In this document: positions 11,961-24,607 of the stretch, in pieces
Layout: each line of letters begins with the position of its first letter
How positions within the stretch are numbered: position 1 is the stretch's first letter
NCBI GenBank assembly: GCA_036346225.1
Contig: JARFIW010001177.1
Span: 156,501 to 220,500, forward strand
Length of the DNA: 64,000 nt
Source: Platerodrilus igneus
Taxonomy: Eukaryota > Arthropoda > Insecta > Coleoptera > Lycidae
Direction: 5' to 3'
Translations under genes and position numbers: made by a program
Notes under the pieces: model-generated
What the model saw: only the letters and a program-made list of their open reading frames with translations
The model's database searches: none
Told to the model about the DNA's origin: nothing

Positions 11961-14351
11961 TTTTGATACCACACACGTCGAAAAGCTCCTTATTTGTTTA
12001 TCCGTCTCAACTTCTCATGCTGACTCTGCTACATTGGTATTTTTTCTTCAGACCCTGTGATCATATTTTTTGGTGTTTCCTTTCTCTTTCCTGAACTTCA
12101 GTTTATTTTACCTTTGACTACTTTTACTTGTTGTCAGTACTCGAACGGACGTAGTTTGATTTTCTATCCGCTTCCTGTGGTAAGCTTCGTAGACGTTTGT
12201 CTTTTTCTTCGGTTACTGTAACTTATTCGCCTTTTCAAGTCTAATAGCCTTTATTTTGTTAATTGTTCGTTTGAGACAACTCCTTGTTACCACAGATTAA
12301 AGTAGGTTGTTTTTCTTAGCTTTTTCATCGTTTTCTGGCACACGTGCAGCTTGGCAGTTTTGTCTTGTTTCGCTACTACTGCTGGCTTTTTTTTCCTTTT
12401 TTTGGCTTTCGCATGAGAGATCAATTCCTTCTTAGGTTTGCGAACATTACCATTTCTTTATTAGAGACATCCGTTTTTTCAATCTTTGCAGTGTTGACTT
12501 AATCATCGTTAATTGCTCATTTTTCCCCATCTCGCATTTTTCTTTCCTCTTTCTTCGGCTGTTCTATCCTTTACGTTCACTTCAGATAGTGTCCCGTCCG
12601 ATTCTCTCTTGTAGTCCTAAGGTTACTATTATTGTCTTATTGACTTGGACAAAGTTATTTTGTTGTTTCCTTTCGGTTTCTTGTGCTGTACAGTCAGTTT
12701 CTCTTCTGCTATGGTTACCTACCAGGGCCTTTTAATTTTTCTGATGACTTGTTACGTTTAAATTTCGTACTACTAAATATTCCTGCACAAATTTAAATAA
12801 CTGCTCCAATTACTAATTTTGGTTGTTCTAAATTTGTAACACTTCCAAACGGGGTAACACGTTTCACTCTACTTTCTATCACTATTCGAAGTCTAGCCGT
12901 CTTTTATCAAACAATATTTGATTGCTTATTAAAAATACGAGTTCTTTATCTAACACCTGTTTTGTGTTCATATTTGAAAGAACGCTGTCATCTCAAATTG
13001 ATAAAACGTAATTATTAGCATTGTTTTACTTTGATTTAGAGATGAATACACAATTATCCTTTAGTAACATTTTCTAAAAAATTTTAAAAAGCAGGTTATA
13101 TAACTACCTTTTTTAAAACACTTCTCCTGGTGTAACTATGGTATGTATGCATTGCGGTGAAGATCCACTGGCATTATGTGTTATAGCTCGTTTAATCTAG
13201 AATTTCATTTTATCCTATTTATACTATTAAGTTTGGGTTGTATATCTTTCTACAAATGAGTCCATAATTTGCCAGAAAAATAAAGTGCTTTGGTTATTCC
13301 TGTACAGTACCTTTCTGTTTGTATGGATTTCGCTCTTTATATTCAAATACGACCTCGTATATGATACGTTACTATAAAGATTGTGTACTTCAACTAGTTA
13401 TTCAACCAGCTTTGCCGCGAATTTGAATGTTTGTTAATATTGATTACAGTCAGTATCTTGTTTAAAAAAGGCCGTATTAATATACTTTGTATTGGTTTAC
13501 TTACGTTACGTGATTGCATTCGGCTCTTCGAAATGTTGATTGGCTTTATCAATTGATAAGGACTTGTTAAAAATTCTCTACACATGTTTTGATTACTTGT
13601 TGAACTAAATTTTGCTTGTGATGAAAGAACATTCTCCATTCTTTTTCTACATAAAACGAACAATATTAATGTTTCTACAAAAGCAAATTTCTTGTTCGTC
13701 ATGGTCCTACTATACATTTTTCCTGTCGGATTTGCACATGGTGAAGTTGACGCGGTGTCTTTGGAGCGATAACCTTCTCATGAGGTAAGCTAATTTACAG
13801 TTTACAAATTGTAAATTTACTTGTGCATTCTTTAATTCGTTCATATTTGCTCTTCAGCTTCTTCCGTTTGCGTAATGTCTGAACTACTGTAATGATGTTT
13901 CATCACCCTATAGATGGTTGATATTTACTGGGTCCAGCTGTCCGTCCTATCGATGCGTGCAGCGAAGCCACCTTATACGTCCATTTGGTGAGTCCTATCC
14001 ATATTACCGCTTTTATATTAACCTTGTAGTCTGCGTGACAATATACTGCTTATTTATAGTCACTGCAAGGAAAATTTATTTATCTTGCTACCTCATAAAT
14101 TAAGCGGTAAATATAACTAAATCTACTCCAAGGGAATCGTCTTATCGCACGACGCTACGAAACTAGTAACCTATATAGGATTCGTCCACAAATTTTAGTT
14201 TTACTATTTATTTTATTTTTGATATTTGCCACAATAAGACTTTTCTTACAGTCGCGCATAGGAGGCCGTTGCTTGTCTCCTACGACCCACGCCTACTCTC
14301 CCCGGTACCTGTTGTTTCTGTAGATTGTGTTATGATTTACGTATCATAAAT
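11961..14351. other. Noncoding stretch between relics C and D
   Basis: No supported gene. The sequence is T-rich on the plus strand. It should contain the 3' end of relic C and the 5' LTR of relic D, since a primer-binding-site-like sequence starts at 14352, but no TG...CA boundary or long direct repeat could be placed by eye. Confidence 0.4.
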
Positions 14352-14373
14352 TTGGACGCCCAATGCGTGGGGT
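14352..14373 (+). promoter_or_regulatory. Relic D primer-binding-site-like sequence
   Basis: The plus strand reads TGGACGCCCAATGCGTGGGG, close to the tRNA-Lys-type site TGGCGCCCAACGTGGGG apart from small insertions. Its position about 770 bp upstream of relic D gag suits a plus-strand element whose 5' LTR ends just before 14352. Confidence 0.5.
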
Positions 14374-15139
14374 CCGATTTGCCCGACCTCCTAATTTTTC
14401 TTATTTTTTTTAAAAATTATTTTTAACAAGATTTTTCTTTGATTTTTTTAAAGCTATTCTTGGGGCCTGGTTATTTGGTTTCCTAATTTCTCTTATTTTT
14501 TTTTTAAATTTGCGTGCATCTGTGTATCTGATTTTCCTTATTCTTTTTGTAATTTATTTAGACCTCAATGTTTTTAGTGAGTCGCAATTGTTTTGGTTAC
14601 CTTCGACTATGTGTGGTAAGGTTTCAATTATTTTTATTCCGTATTGGCTACGATCTTCCTAACATCAGTATTATGGTATTTGCCCGATGTTCTTTATTAT
14701 TTTTGGCCTGAATTTACTTTTATTCTCTTAAGGCGTTAAATAGACGTTCCCTATTATTTTTTTAACTTTTATTTTTGTTTCCGAATTATTGGGCTTGTGT
14801 TTTTACCGATAATTCGCGGCTCTCGCAAACGCTGGCGCCTAATTTTATTCTTTTGGCACCCCTATTCAGTTCTTTTTGTTTTTAATATTTTTGCTATTCC
14901 CTATTCTTATATTCTACTGGCTTTTCCCCCTGAATCAAATTGGTCGGTTCAGGATATATTCTGATTTAGCCTATTCATGCTGCTTTCTACAATTTTTTTA
15001 CCCCTAGTAAATTTTATTTTTTTTTAATTTCCTTTACTAAATTGAACTGTTGCCTCTCGTGAATTTCCTTTATTTTTTTAAATTTTTATTCCTGGTATTT
15101 TGAGTTACGATTTTCGTATATATAAAAATTCCTTTTGCA
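14374..15139 (+). other. Relic D leader, T-rich
   Basis: This is noncoding, with long T runs and repeated short TTATTTTTT-type blocks. A second site beginning TGGCGCCTAA at about 14833 faintly recalls the primer binding site. No gene is visible. Confidence 0.4.
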
Positions 15140-16449
15140 ATGGCGCATTGGCGTATGACAGTTAATCAACTACGGAAAACTGAACTCCAGTACGAATTAT
15201 TTTCTCAGGGTTACGATCCTGAGACAATGTTAAGGGATTACGTATATCCGTGCCAAGCGCTCTCGGCATCGAGCGGGAGAAAAGGCTTTTTTCCATCCCT
15301 GTCAAAGTGGATTTTAATTCTGAATGTAGGGCTATTGAAGTCGCTATCCAAGAGTTAGAAACTCGCTTTTTCTTTTGATGGCGATAAGTCATCAGACATG
15401 TTTAAATGTATTAGTGCCTTTGTGGATACATCTCGAGCGTCGTTGTGCGAATTTATTTACAAAAGATGCTGAAGAGAAAATACAACGTCAATTATTACTT
15501 ACGATAAATAATCTTCGCCGCGATTATTATCAAAAAATTAAAAAATGTTGACATCCTCCTGCCACATCCAGTATCCCATTAGCTACTTCTATTGTTGTTC
15601 TTTCTCATACTCTTTATGTGGACCCGGATGGACACCATATACTTACCTCCGATTCCGAAGCGAAAGAGCAGCCCGAGTCAATCCCTTCTATGTCGTGCAG
15701 TACTTTCTCCAAACGTAACAGTTGCGAAACTTGACCTAAAATTCGCAGGTGATCCTCAGGGACCAACAGTACATAATTTTCTTGAAAGAGTGGAAGGTCG
15801 AACTATTTGAGTCCGCGATAGATTTGTTTGAGTCCAAAGCGCTTCATTATTTCCTGAGTAACCGCCACCGTTGTTCCGATTGGACATTCTTATTTAGATT
15901 GCTGTTATGCCACTTTGCATCCCCTGACTGGTACCTTTGATTATTTAATGACAACCAAACGAGAACTCTAGACCCGTCGGAAGGTATCATTGAATATCTG
16001 TCTTGCATGAGTGCCATATTCCGACGCCATGGTGTTATACCTGTCGATGTCCAACTCGATATAGTTTCTCATAATCTGTCTAAAATTAAAGTTAAAGAAA
16101 TTTAGGGTTGACAGTTCTGTACCCCTTAATAAAAATACGCGCTCATATGTAGAACCCGATCTTGCCTATAAACCAAACCCTCCGTTATCTTCTTTGGTCC
16201 GGTCACGCAAGTCTAATTTTTCCAATCCACACCAACCCCCGCGAGTAGAAATAATCTTTTTCTATTACTACCCCAACTACCACCCCTACCACGAGTAAAC
16301 AGGTCATCTGTTGGAACTGTGATCAAACGGGACACATTTCGCCTCAGTGCTCTCGCCTGCAGATCTTACACTCTTATGGGTGCGGTTACAAAGACGTGGC
16401 CCGACGTGATTGCCCACGTCCATGTGGAAATTATTTAAACTGTCGCTAG
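15140..16449 (+). pseudogene. gag: Relic D gag
   Basis: An ATG at 15140 opens MAHWRMTVNQLRKTELQYEL, carrying the same YEL segment as Gypsy-1 gag. After a frame change, a segment matching relic C continues near 15280. Capsid pieces follow: DLFESKALHYFLSNRHRCSD near 15820, then a segment including IIEYLSCMSAIFRRHG near 15985. The zinc region at 16300-16440 reads CWNCDQTGHISPQC, then YGCGYKDVARRDCPRPCG. The gag frame stops at TAG 16447-16449. Several indels and stops break it. Confidence 0.7.
16434..16440 (+). promoter_or_regulatory. -1 frameshift heptamer T_TTA_AAC at end of relic D gag
   Basis: The gag-frame codons TAT TTA AAC TGT CGC TAG contain the canonical heptamer T TTA AAC two codons before the stop. 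The protease frame downstream (16533-16868) is in the -1 frame relative to gag, as a -1 shift requires. Confidence 0.6.
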
Positions 16450-16532
16450 GGTTCTTAGATCGAGGCGAAGACCCTTTTCTGTCTCTGGTCTCAAATCTCT
16501 CCCTTTCTGGAATCTAGGGACAATCTCGCTTT

Positions 16533-18123
16533 GTGTTAAACTATCTGTGTACTAGTGTTTGTGGCGACCGACGTTCATATTTATCTGTTCAAATCTTTAG
16601 GATTCCCTTTACTGGTCTGTTAGACCCTGGAGCCACTCGTACAATCTTTGGTGGTCCTGGTTGGCATCGTTTAAGTTCCTTGAACATTTTCTTTCATAAT
16701 TATTCTTCATCCTTCTGTAGCCTTGCCAACAACTCAAAATGTAACATCTTTAGTTTCGTCTCCCTTCCCAACACTCTCCAAGATTCCGTCATTACCCCTG
16801 ACATCTTTGTTATTCTTGACGTCTTCCACCAACTTATTCTAGGCACCAATTTCTGGAAATCGGTGTAGTGTGTACCCAGTTTCTGCGATGACCTATGGAC
16901 TGTTGCTCCTCCTTCATCCTCGGCCATCCCTACTTCCGCTCCTACCCAGATCATTTCCGACCTTTCTCCCGAACAACTTTGACTCAACTCCCGAATTTCC
17001 TCTTCCTTCTCCAAACAACCTCCTGGTATCGGCTGTACCTCTTTAGTACAACACCACTTCCGTACGCAGCCGATCCCATCAAACAACGATACTATCTTAT
17101 CTCTCCTCCTTTCCTTAAAGTTGCCTATTCGGAACTTGACCAGATTCTCTGGCTAGGAGTCGTCGAACCTTCTACTAGTCCATGGTCTAGCCCCATTGTT
17201 AAGTTAAGTTAAGAAGAGAAATGATTCCTATCGGTTCTGTAACGATTTTCGGAAAGCCAACCAAGACACCCAAAAAGATGCCCATCCTCTCCCTTACATT
17301 TCTGCCATCCTTGACCAGCTCCTGTTACCTCTCCTCTCTAGATATCCGTTCCGCCTATTGGTAAATCCCTTTGTCCCCAGAATCCAAACCGATCACTGCC
17401 TTCACCGTCCCTCATCGAGGTTTATTTCAATTTTGTCGCATGCCCCTCGGCCTCCATAATTCTCCTGCCACCTTCCAATGTCTTATCGATCAGGTCATCG
17501 GTTCTGACTTGAAACAATTCTGCTTTGCTTACCTCGATGATGTCATCATAGCTACTATCTCTTCGACGAACATCTCCGTGTCCTCAACCTGGTCTTTTCA
17601 AGTCTTGTCATTGCTGGTCTTACCGTTCGTCAGGATAAGTGTTACTTCTGCCGTCCCGAACTCCACTATCTCGGTTACGTTGTTAACCAGGATGGTCTCC
17701 TCGTCGATCCCGATAAAGTTTCTGCAATCCTGAACATTCCTCCCCCAACTTCTGTTTTTGAAGTACGTCGACTGATTGGCATGATCAGTTGATACCAACG
17801 CTTCATCCCCATTCCGTTACCCTTACTTCTCCTCTTTCTAACCTAGCCCGTAAGAATGTTTCCTTCTCCTGAACTCTTGATTGTTAGTCTGCCTTCCTCT
17901 CCCATTAACAACATTTGGTTTCCGCCCTATACCTTCATGCCCTGACTTTTTCTTACCCTTCACTATTCAAACCGATGCCTCCCATTTCGGTTTGAGTGCG
18001 ATCCTAAGTCTAACTTCTTCCGAAGGTGAAAAAGTCGTTAGCTTCATCAGTCGTTCCCTGTCCAAGCCTGCGCGCAACCTTTCAGTTACTAAAAAGGAGT
18101 GCCAGGCAGTGCTGTGGGCGTAA
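16533..18123 (+). pseudogene. pol: Relic D protease-RT-RNase H, 3' truncated
   Basis: The protease segment LLDPGATRTIF (16618) has DPG in place of the usual D[ST]G. The RT starts near 17060 (PIKQRYYLISPPF), with WSSPIV near 17190. Its palm reads FTVPHRGLFQFCRMPLGLHN and YLDDVIIA within 17371-17560. RNase H follows at 17950-18123 with IQTDASHFGLSAIL and SFISRSLSKPARNLSVTK. The sequence then leaves the family and no integrase is present. Stops and frame changes occur throughout, for example just after 17212. The copy is dead and truncated. Confidence 0.75.
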
Positions 18124-18797
18124 AGTATTGGATGGTTTAAAATTTTCTTGGAAGTCCAAACCCGACATTAATTTTATTCTAGAACCAACCCTTACAACCA
18201 CCAAAACCAAATTTTATAACTTTTTTATATATAAACAGTTTCTAATCGTGTATGGTAATACCGATTTAATTTTTCTTGGAAGTTCGAATCTACCATTAAT
18301 TAAACCTTAGACAAACTCGATTTAAAAAATTGGTGTAAGCAAAAAGTAGTACACATTCATTTAAAACAATTTTATTTAGTTATAAATAAACAGTGTACGC
18401 TTGCCATCTATCTTCATACATATATTTCTACAAATAGAAATTTGTGGACGTAATTTAAGCATAAAATTTTAGTTTTTATTTTGGTATTGCAGGGTTCTTT
18501 TCTTTATTCCACTGAACCCTCACAGCGGGTTGTACTTATTAATGTTAACTTTTAAGTAAAGCACTTTTTCCAAAGACCATCCCGACTTGAGGTGCTCAAA
18601 TTCTTTTGACTTTTGCTACATAACCTCGCAGAAGTTTTTGTACTCGTTTCGAAGATTGCTGCCAGGTGTTATGGTCACATTTTTTGTGTTAAACAATTTT
18701 ACGTCGATAGTCGCCTGAGCAATACTCGTTTTGGTGTACGCGCCATAAAGTTTAAAATTGACCTTTACAGCCGTATAGTTCTTTAATTATTCGCCGA
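18124..18797. other. No recognisable gene
   Basis: AT-rich sequence lies between the broken end of relic D and the broken end of the LINE. A phrase containing TTTTCTTGGAAGT occurs twice (about 18141 and 18267). Nothing else stands out. Confidence 0.4.
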
Positions 18798-19547
18798 CTA
18801 AATGAATAAATCAATGCATCTGCTAACTCGGATACCCCATCGACAGTGTCGACCTTCTTTATGACAGTATACAAGTATACAACCCTGTCTAACACCATTT
18901 CTAATCTTAGCTTCCTTTTCTATTTCATCAAATCTAATTACTACGCTTTGGTTTTTATATAGACTGTAAATAATTTTTCTATCCCTATGAGAGATTCTTA
19001 TTTTTTGCAAAACCCTGAACATAACAATCCAATTAACCCTATCAAATGCTTTTTCTAAATTTACAAACGCGAAATAAGTCTTTTTATTTTTTTGTAAGCT
19101 TTTTTCGATAATTACCCTAATCATTCGTATCGGTTCTCTAGTCCCCCTGTCTTTACGAAAACCATATTGGTCTTCGCCTAAATAATTCTCAGTCAAAGCT
19201 TCTACTCTATTTTTAATTATTATTGTTAGTATTTTGGAAGCATGAGAAGTTAAACTAACCGTTCTAAAATTCTCACACCTATCAGCTCCTGACTTTTTTG
19301 GGATTGGCATAATAATATTTTTTTCGAAATCTATTGGAACCTCACATGTGTCATATATTACTTTTACTAGTGCATATAATCTGTCTAAAGTTTTCTGACT
19401 TGCATATTTTATTAATTCTGCGGGAATATCGTCTATCCCTGGCGCTTTATTTAGTTTAAGATTCCGAACAGCTCTATCAAATTCCTCTCTTAATATTGAG
19501 AACCCTATTTCTACATCCTCTTCTTGGTCGTTCTCTAACTCATCCAT
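18798..19547 (-). pseudogene. LINE reverse transcriptase domain, incomplete
   Basis: This 249-codon frame shows successive LINE RT motifs: LNKAPGIDDIPAELIKY near the start, IIMPIPKKSGADRCENFR, DQYGFRKDRGTREPIRM, FVNLEKAFDRVNW and NGVRQGCIL. The first catalytic aspartate of motif A (usually F[IV]D) is asparagine here. After GVRQGCIL the sequence drops into unrelated residues, and the YADD catalytic box is not intact; another frame at about 18800-18820 reads LADALIYS, possibly its remnant. The enzyme would have copied element RNA at a nicked chromosomal target; this copy cannot. Confidence 0.85.
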
Positions 19548-20395
19548 ATCGTCTCCCTTACATAAATCTTCTAAATATATTTTCCATCTATCTGCTACCT
19601 CAACTTTATTTATTAGAAGCTCATTATTCTCGTCTCTAATACCATTATATTTTTTCCTATCTTATCCAAAAAAAACTTTTTAACTGCCCCGTAAGCCCTC
19701 TATGTCTTACTTACTCTCAAATCATCTTGTATTCCCTTACAATTCTCTTCCATCCATTTATTTCTAGCTTTTCTACACTCGTGTACTATCTTATTTCTAA
19801 CTGTATTATATTTTTGCTTACTCTCACTATCCATTTCTCTGAAAGGTTTAAGCTTTCTTCTATTCTCTATTAAATCTAATATCTCCTTTGTTACCCAGGG
19901 TTTTCTCGCTTCTATTTTTTTCTTACCTATAGTCTGTGTTGCTGTATCATGTACAGTCAGTTTTATTTCTTTCCATCTATTTCCTACGTTCCCTCCTACA
20001 GATATCTCTTTGCTCTTAATATCTAATACTTGTTTATATTCCTCTTTTACCCTACTATCATTAAGCTTACCTAGATCCCAACCCTCTCTTTTAACCTATC
20101 TCAATTTTTTGAATTTTAGTTTACACTTCATTTTAACTAAGTTATGATCGCTATCTATGTCAGCCCCTGGATAACTACGACAGTTTTTAACTTGGTTTCT
20201 AAATCTTTGTTTAACTAAAATATAATCTATTTGGTATCTAGCCCTATCACCTGGCGCTTTTCAGGTATATCTTTTCCTAACATGCTGTTCGAATAGGGTG
20301 TTTACAGTTACTAATCTATGTTCCTGGCAAAACTCAACTAATCTTTCTCCTCTATCATTTCGTCTGCCATACCCAAATTTTCCTACCATTTTTCC
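19548..20395 (-). pseudogene. LINE region between endonuclease and RT
   Basis: Minus-strand translations show lysine/arginine-rich linker sequence in broken frames, for example KPWVTKEILDLIENRRKL near 19880 and KARNKWMEENCKGIQDDL near 19740. Frames and stops interrupt it. It connects the endonuclease to the RT. Confidence 0.65.
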
Positions 20396-20935
20396 CTAAC
20401 TACCTTCTCCCACTGACGCATTAAAATCGCCCATAACTATTAAATTCTCATCTCCTTTTACTTTTCTCACTATACTATTTATATCTTCGTATACCTTTTC
20501 TACTTCCTCATCCTCGTACTGAGTTGTTGGCATGTAAACCTGTACTAAAACAGTGTCTGTGGGTTTTGTACTCAATCTAACCATAGTTATTCTATCACTA
20601 AATTGTAAGTACTCTTTAACTTTATGCCCTAATCTTTTACCTAACACTATTCCTACCCCTGCCTGTCCATTAGTTGAAGAAGTTGTAATTATTCTATAAT
20701 TATCTTTCCAAAAGTCATTACTATCTAGCCATCTCACCTCACTAATACCTAAAATGTCCAGCTTTTCCTTTCTCATTTCGACTAATAAATTCGTTAACTT
20801 ATCTACTCTAAGTAATGACCTTACATTCCAAGTCCCTATCACTAAATCGAACTGTTGTTTTATATTCTTACGATGACGAGCCCCAAGTACTCCCTCTCGG
20901 AAATCCGAATGAGGGAGTACTTTACCTCCGGACAA
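20396..20935 (-). pseudogene. LINE AP-type endonuclease domain
   Basis: This 179-codon frame includes LVIGTWNVRSLL, KLDILGISEVRWL (catalytic glutamate), AGVGIVLGKRLG and VQVYMPTTQYEDEE, then LIVMGDFNASVGEGS with the GDFN motif. These are the landmarks of the APE-like endonuclease that nicks target DNA for LINEs. Similar frames are often labelled craniofacial development protein 2-like in insect annotations because of an RTE-derived exon in that protein. A stop at 20396 cuts off the last part of the domain. The apparent first codon is TTG, so the true start is uncertain. Confidence 0.85.
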
Positions 20936-21253
20936 GAATTTTACTTGTGAGCTCTACATCATATGTATTTCGTGTTTTAGGCCACGCACACCTGGGAAAT
21001 ATTGAGGTAGGCTCCCATATCTTTCCACAACGCAGTTTTTAAAGATTTTAGGAGAAAGCGGTATCCGTCACGACCAATCCCCAACAAGTTTGTAAATTAT
21101 TGAGGATCGCCTGAGACGAACCGACCCTCCTCCAATATCTTTTAGCCAGCAAGGCTGCTGCCCCTTGCTGCGCCTTTTAATCGCCTTTTACGATAAGCAG
21201 GCTTACTATAGTAGTATTCTTTATCCCCTACAATAGAGAAATTATATAACCCA
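20936..21253 (-). other. LINE 5' noncoding region
   Basis: This stretch lies upstream of the LINE endonuclease and up to the Gypsy-2 insertion. It is noncoding and includes the near-palindromic block around 20885-20925 (CTCCCTCTCGG and GAGGGAG). The bases CCCA at 21250-21253 are the Gypsy-2 target duplication. Confidence 0.5.
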
Positions 21254-22936
21254 TGCACCCTACCCTTTTTTCAGGTGTTTTAAAAAGGATAGGCGCACGA
21301 CAGAGCATAAAAAAAATTACACTCTGGCACAGCTAGCATCGACCGTTGAGGTTGCAGAGGCTGCAAGAGACCTAAAATCTCGAAGGGGAGAAAATTTGTG
21401 AATTAATAACTGTAAATTAAACAACTGTGAGAAACTATGAAAAGTTATATAGTGTGTTTATTAAATTTTATAGAAAATAAATTTTTGAAACAAAACATAA
21501 ATATTCTATGAAGTCAGATAAAATGAAAGGATCAGTAAAGATTATGATACATGTTTCTTTTTTTTTTTTGCAACTAGTCAATGTAGGTACTTAAGTCTAA
21601 GAGAGTTTTTTAAATATGTGAATGTAACATATAAAAAGTCAATAAAATATTTAACGTGAACTAAACGTTCAAAAATACAAAGAAAAGTATCTTGTGCTTT
21701 TAAATGCGTAACGAAATTAATAAATGTACTTTACTACCATAAGTTTCATGAAACGTGTGGCTTACATTTGGACAGTATGCGTCCAGTAAGACTATGTATA
21801 AAAAGAATTACTATTTGTGAACACCAGATAAATTATCTGTAAGATTTATATGTTTTACAAGTGTAACATAAAGAGAAAATTTAATATTGTATAAATCAGT
21901 TCATTAAATTTTGAGTAGATAAATAGTATTTTAGTTTGTCATACCTGACATGTGCATTGAATAACATATTTTTTGTTACCCTGATATTCTTGAACGGAAC
22001 ATCTGTAGAAATCCAAATCACATGTGTAGAAACTGCAGGAGTCCCAGGTAACATCAAAATAAAACAAATGATGAGGTAGAATTCGCTAGCATACAAACAA
22101 GTTGAAAAACATTATTCTGTGTTAACTTCATAGATCCATATTAAACCAAAATTTAAGAGAGTAATTAATAAAACTAAAATGTATGTTGCGGTAGCTTAAT
22201 TTAAATGTACAACGCCATCGTCATCTCATGGTCAAACGACAGCAAAACACATTTGCTTCTTTACGGAGCGTAAGGTGCAAATATAGAAAAACTGAGGGTA
22301 GAGAACGACCCTAAAATACAATATGTGAATTAGTTAACACGCAAAAAAGTCAAAAGGAAATTAAAATACATCTGTTAATTTCTTACCATCGGAAAAGCAA
22401 TCCGGTGGGATTCGCAGCCCATGAAGGGAAGGAAACGCCAGACAAGATAGCTGTAATATTATTTAAATGATTACACATCTTTTATTTAACAAAATAATAC
22501 ATACTTGATACGACCTCATGGTCAATTTTATCACCTTGAACTCAAAAGCGACCTGTTGTGCACAAGTCAAGACAAGAAATGAAACTTTTGTCAGAACGTT
22601 TTGACAGGCAAACAATCTGTCTCAAATACCAGAGCGGGGTATTTAGGATTGTAAGGAAAGAAAACTATAGAGCTCTTCTGCAAAGTAAGTGTGAAATTAA
22701 ATACCAAGAATACTGGATTGTAGGCAACTTTACAAACAAGTATGAATATTAGAAAACAAACACGGTACTTTATAAAGTACTATAACCTTCTTATATTCTG
22801 AGATTATAATAAATCTATTAAAGTAAAAGTGTATATTAAGGTTCAATGGACTTTTTAAAGTAAAATCTGAGGTTTAAAGGGAGAGATAAATCAAGCTGAA
22901 ACGTGGCGTTTACCATAGGTAAAATGACATGTTTCA
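21254..22936 (-). repeat. Gypsy-2 3' LTR
   Basis: This repeat is 1683 bp and nearly identical to 28993-30676, including the paired small open frames in each copy that have no independent support. It lies at the 3' end of the minus-strand element. Confidence 0.95.
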
Positions 22937-23420
22937 CTGCCCCGGAACAAAAGAAAAAAAATATATGAAGATATATTTTTTTATAAAATCCAAAATTGGA
23001 TTGAAGTGAAAGACTTATTAGAAGAAAATAAAAATTTGTTTGAAAGAAAAAAAAAATTTTTGAGAAAAGAAAAAAAAAAGTTTGAGAAAAAAATTGTTTA
23101 AAAAAATGTTTGAGTGGTGGGATATCTAACGCGTATCACACGTCCCAAAGGGAAACAAAATTGGTAAAGTCAATAATCCGTGAAGTCAAAATCAGTAAGG
23201 ACTAAACCACTCGACACGGGTAAAAAAGATTAGAAATAAAACAAAAAAATTGTAGAAAAATGGCAATGGGGGGTTATAGGGAGGGTATAACTGTTGTACA
23301 CCAGTTATGTATGTAAGTGTGGGGGGCTAGATATGATATGTCATCAAAAAATATTACATCAAACACGTGTAATGTTACAAGAAAAAAATTTTAGTTAAGA
23401 AAGATTATGTTTAGTATTAT
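22937..23420 (-). other. Gypsy-2 3' noncoding region with polypurine tract
   Basis: Just inside the 3' LTR the minus strand reads a T-rich run and then TTTTGTTCCGGGGCAG, a purine stretch adjoining the LTR. The rest (22960-23420) is rich in A-runs and noncoding. Confidence 0.65.
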
Positions 23421-24607
23421 TTAAGTTAAGGTAGGTATATTTAGAAAATTTATTAAGTTTATATCAGTGCCTGTATATGGCTTTAAATCTTTTATGTGCC
23501 AGTTATTTGTCTTTGACCCATCTGGGTTAGTAAGATTATAAATTAAATTAGATAGTTTTTATTAACTGTACATAAAATATATTTGGGTGCAAGTTTTGCA
23601 GTAAAAACATCAGCGGCACTAGACAATACTTTGTTTGTTCTCCAAACTGTATCACCTACATTGAAAGTAAATGGTCTGCGTCGTAAATTGTAACGACTAG
23701 ACATTTTTTATAGGCAAGATGTAATCTATTTTTACATCTTTGAAGAGATTAAAAGACCTTGTTGGTCGGTAGAATATGCGGTCCTATCTTCAGGCATTAT
23801 ATCTACGTCATCAGAGGGTTTATAAGACGAACTATAAAATTTTCCTGAAATAGGTACATGTCTACCAAAATTAAAAATTTGGCGAAAAACCCGTCACCTC
23901 ATGTTTTGCTGAATTTATAGCGTACTGAATTTTGCTATATTTTCATCCCACATGTTGTGTGTTTCGACATATGATCTAATCGCCGTACCTACAGTTTTAT
24001 TTATTCGTTCTACAAAATTACATTGTGGGGAATATACTGCAGTGTACAATATTTTTCAACATTATAATTAGCAATTAAATTTTTAAAATGTTTCCAGATA
24101 GTTGTGATCCATTATCACATATTACAAATTTAGGTACCCCGTAGGTTAGAAATACTTTATTTTCGATATGTTTTCGATATTTGGTGCTGAAGCACTATGT
24201 AAAGGAAATAATAAAGTGAATTTAGAAAACCAGTCTCCTACAACAAGTAACCACTTGTGTCCTTGTTTTGACCTAGGAAGGGGTCCTATGAGGTCTAAAG
24301 CAATTGTGTGAAACGGAAATGTAACATCTTTTCTTTACCTGCTAAACCTAATGGTTTCATATTTGATGCTTTTGTGCTCCACATATTAGACAATTTTACA
24401 ATACTTTATGACGTCATATTTCATTTTAGGCCAGTAGTAATTTTCTTGAAGTCTAGCTAATGTTTTATAAAATCCAAAATGTCCAGCAGTAGGTGGATCA
24501 TGACAAGTAGAAATTACTTCATTTCTTTGTTTAATAGGTACTAGGATTTTCCAATTATTTATATTCGTAGTTAACGGTAAATTTGAAGGTAGGAATTTGT
24601 ATAACAA
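23421..24607 (-). pseudogene. Gypsy-2 integrase region, frame-broken
   Basis: The minus strand shows an HHCC zinc-binding domain (HDPPTAGHFGFYKTLARLQE, then YYWPKMKYD and paired cysteines just after a frame break at about 24394). Catalytic-core remnants run through 24300-23750. A C-terminal LRRRPFTFNVGD segment lies near 23680, and DGSKTNNWHIKDLKPY near 23500, ending at about 23421. The break near 24394 is a single-base deletion in a T-run. Integrase would insert the DNA copy with a 4-bp stagger, matching the CCCA duplication. The end coordinate assumes the last frame. Confidence 0.75.

Larger units (their letters stand above)
18798..21253 (-). mobile_element. RTE-like LINE, truncated in RT, minus strand
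   Basis: On the minus strand an endonuclease reading frame is followed by a reverse transcriptase frame, with the AP-endonuclease-like style of RTE-type LINEs. The coding region stops at 18798 inside the RT, so the 3' part (thumb, C-terminal region and tail) is missing. The 5' noncoding part extends to the Gypsy-2 insertion at 21254 and may resume at 30681. The RTE assignment rests on motif style only. Confidence 0.8.

Noticed and set aside
21896..22096. 66-codon frame with a signal-peptide-like start, repeated at 29633-29833
   Set aside because: It lies in both Gypsy-2 LTRs, is identical for that reason, and no homologous protein is recognised.
22937..23420. Envelope gene after Gypsy-2 integrase
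   Set aside because: No frame of adequate length, signal peptide or membrane segment; the interval is A-rich noncoding.
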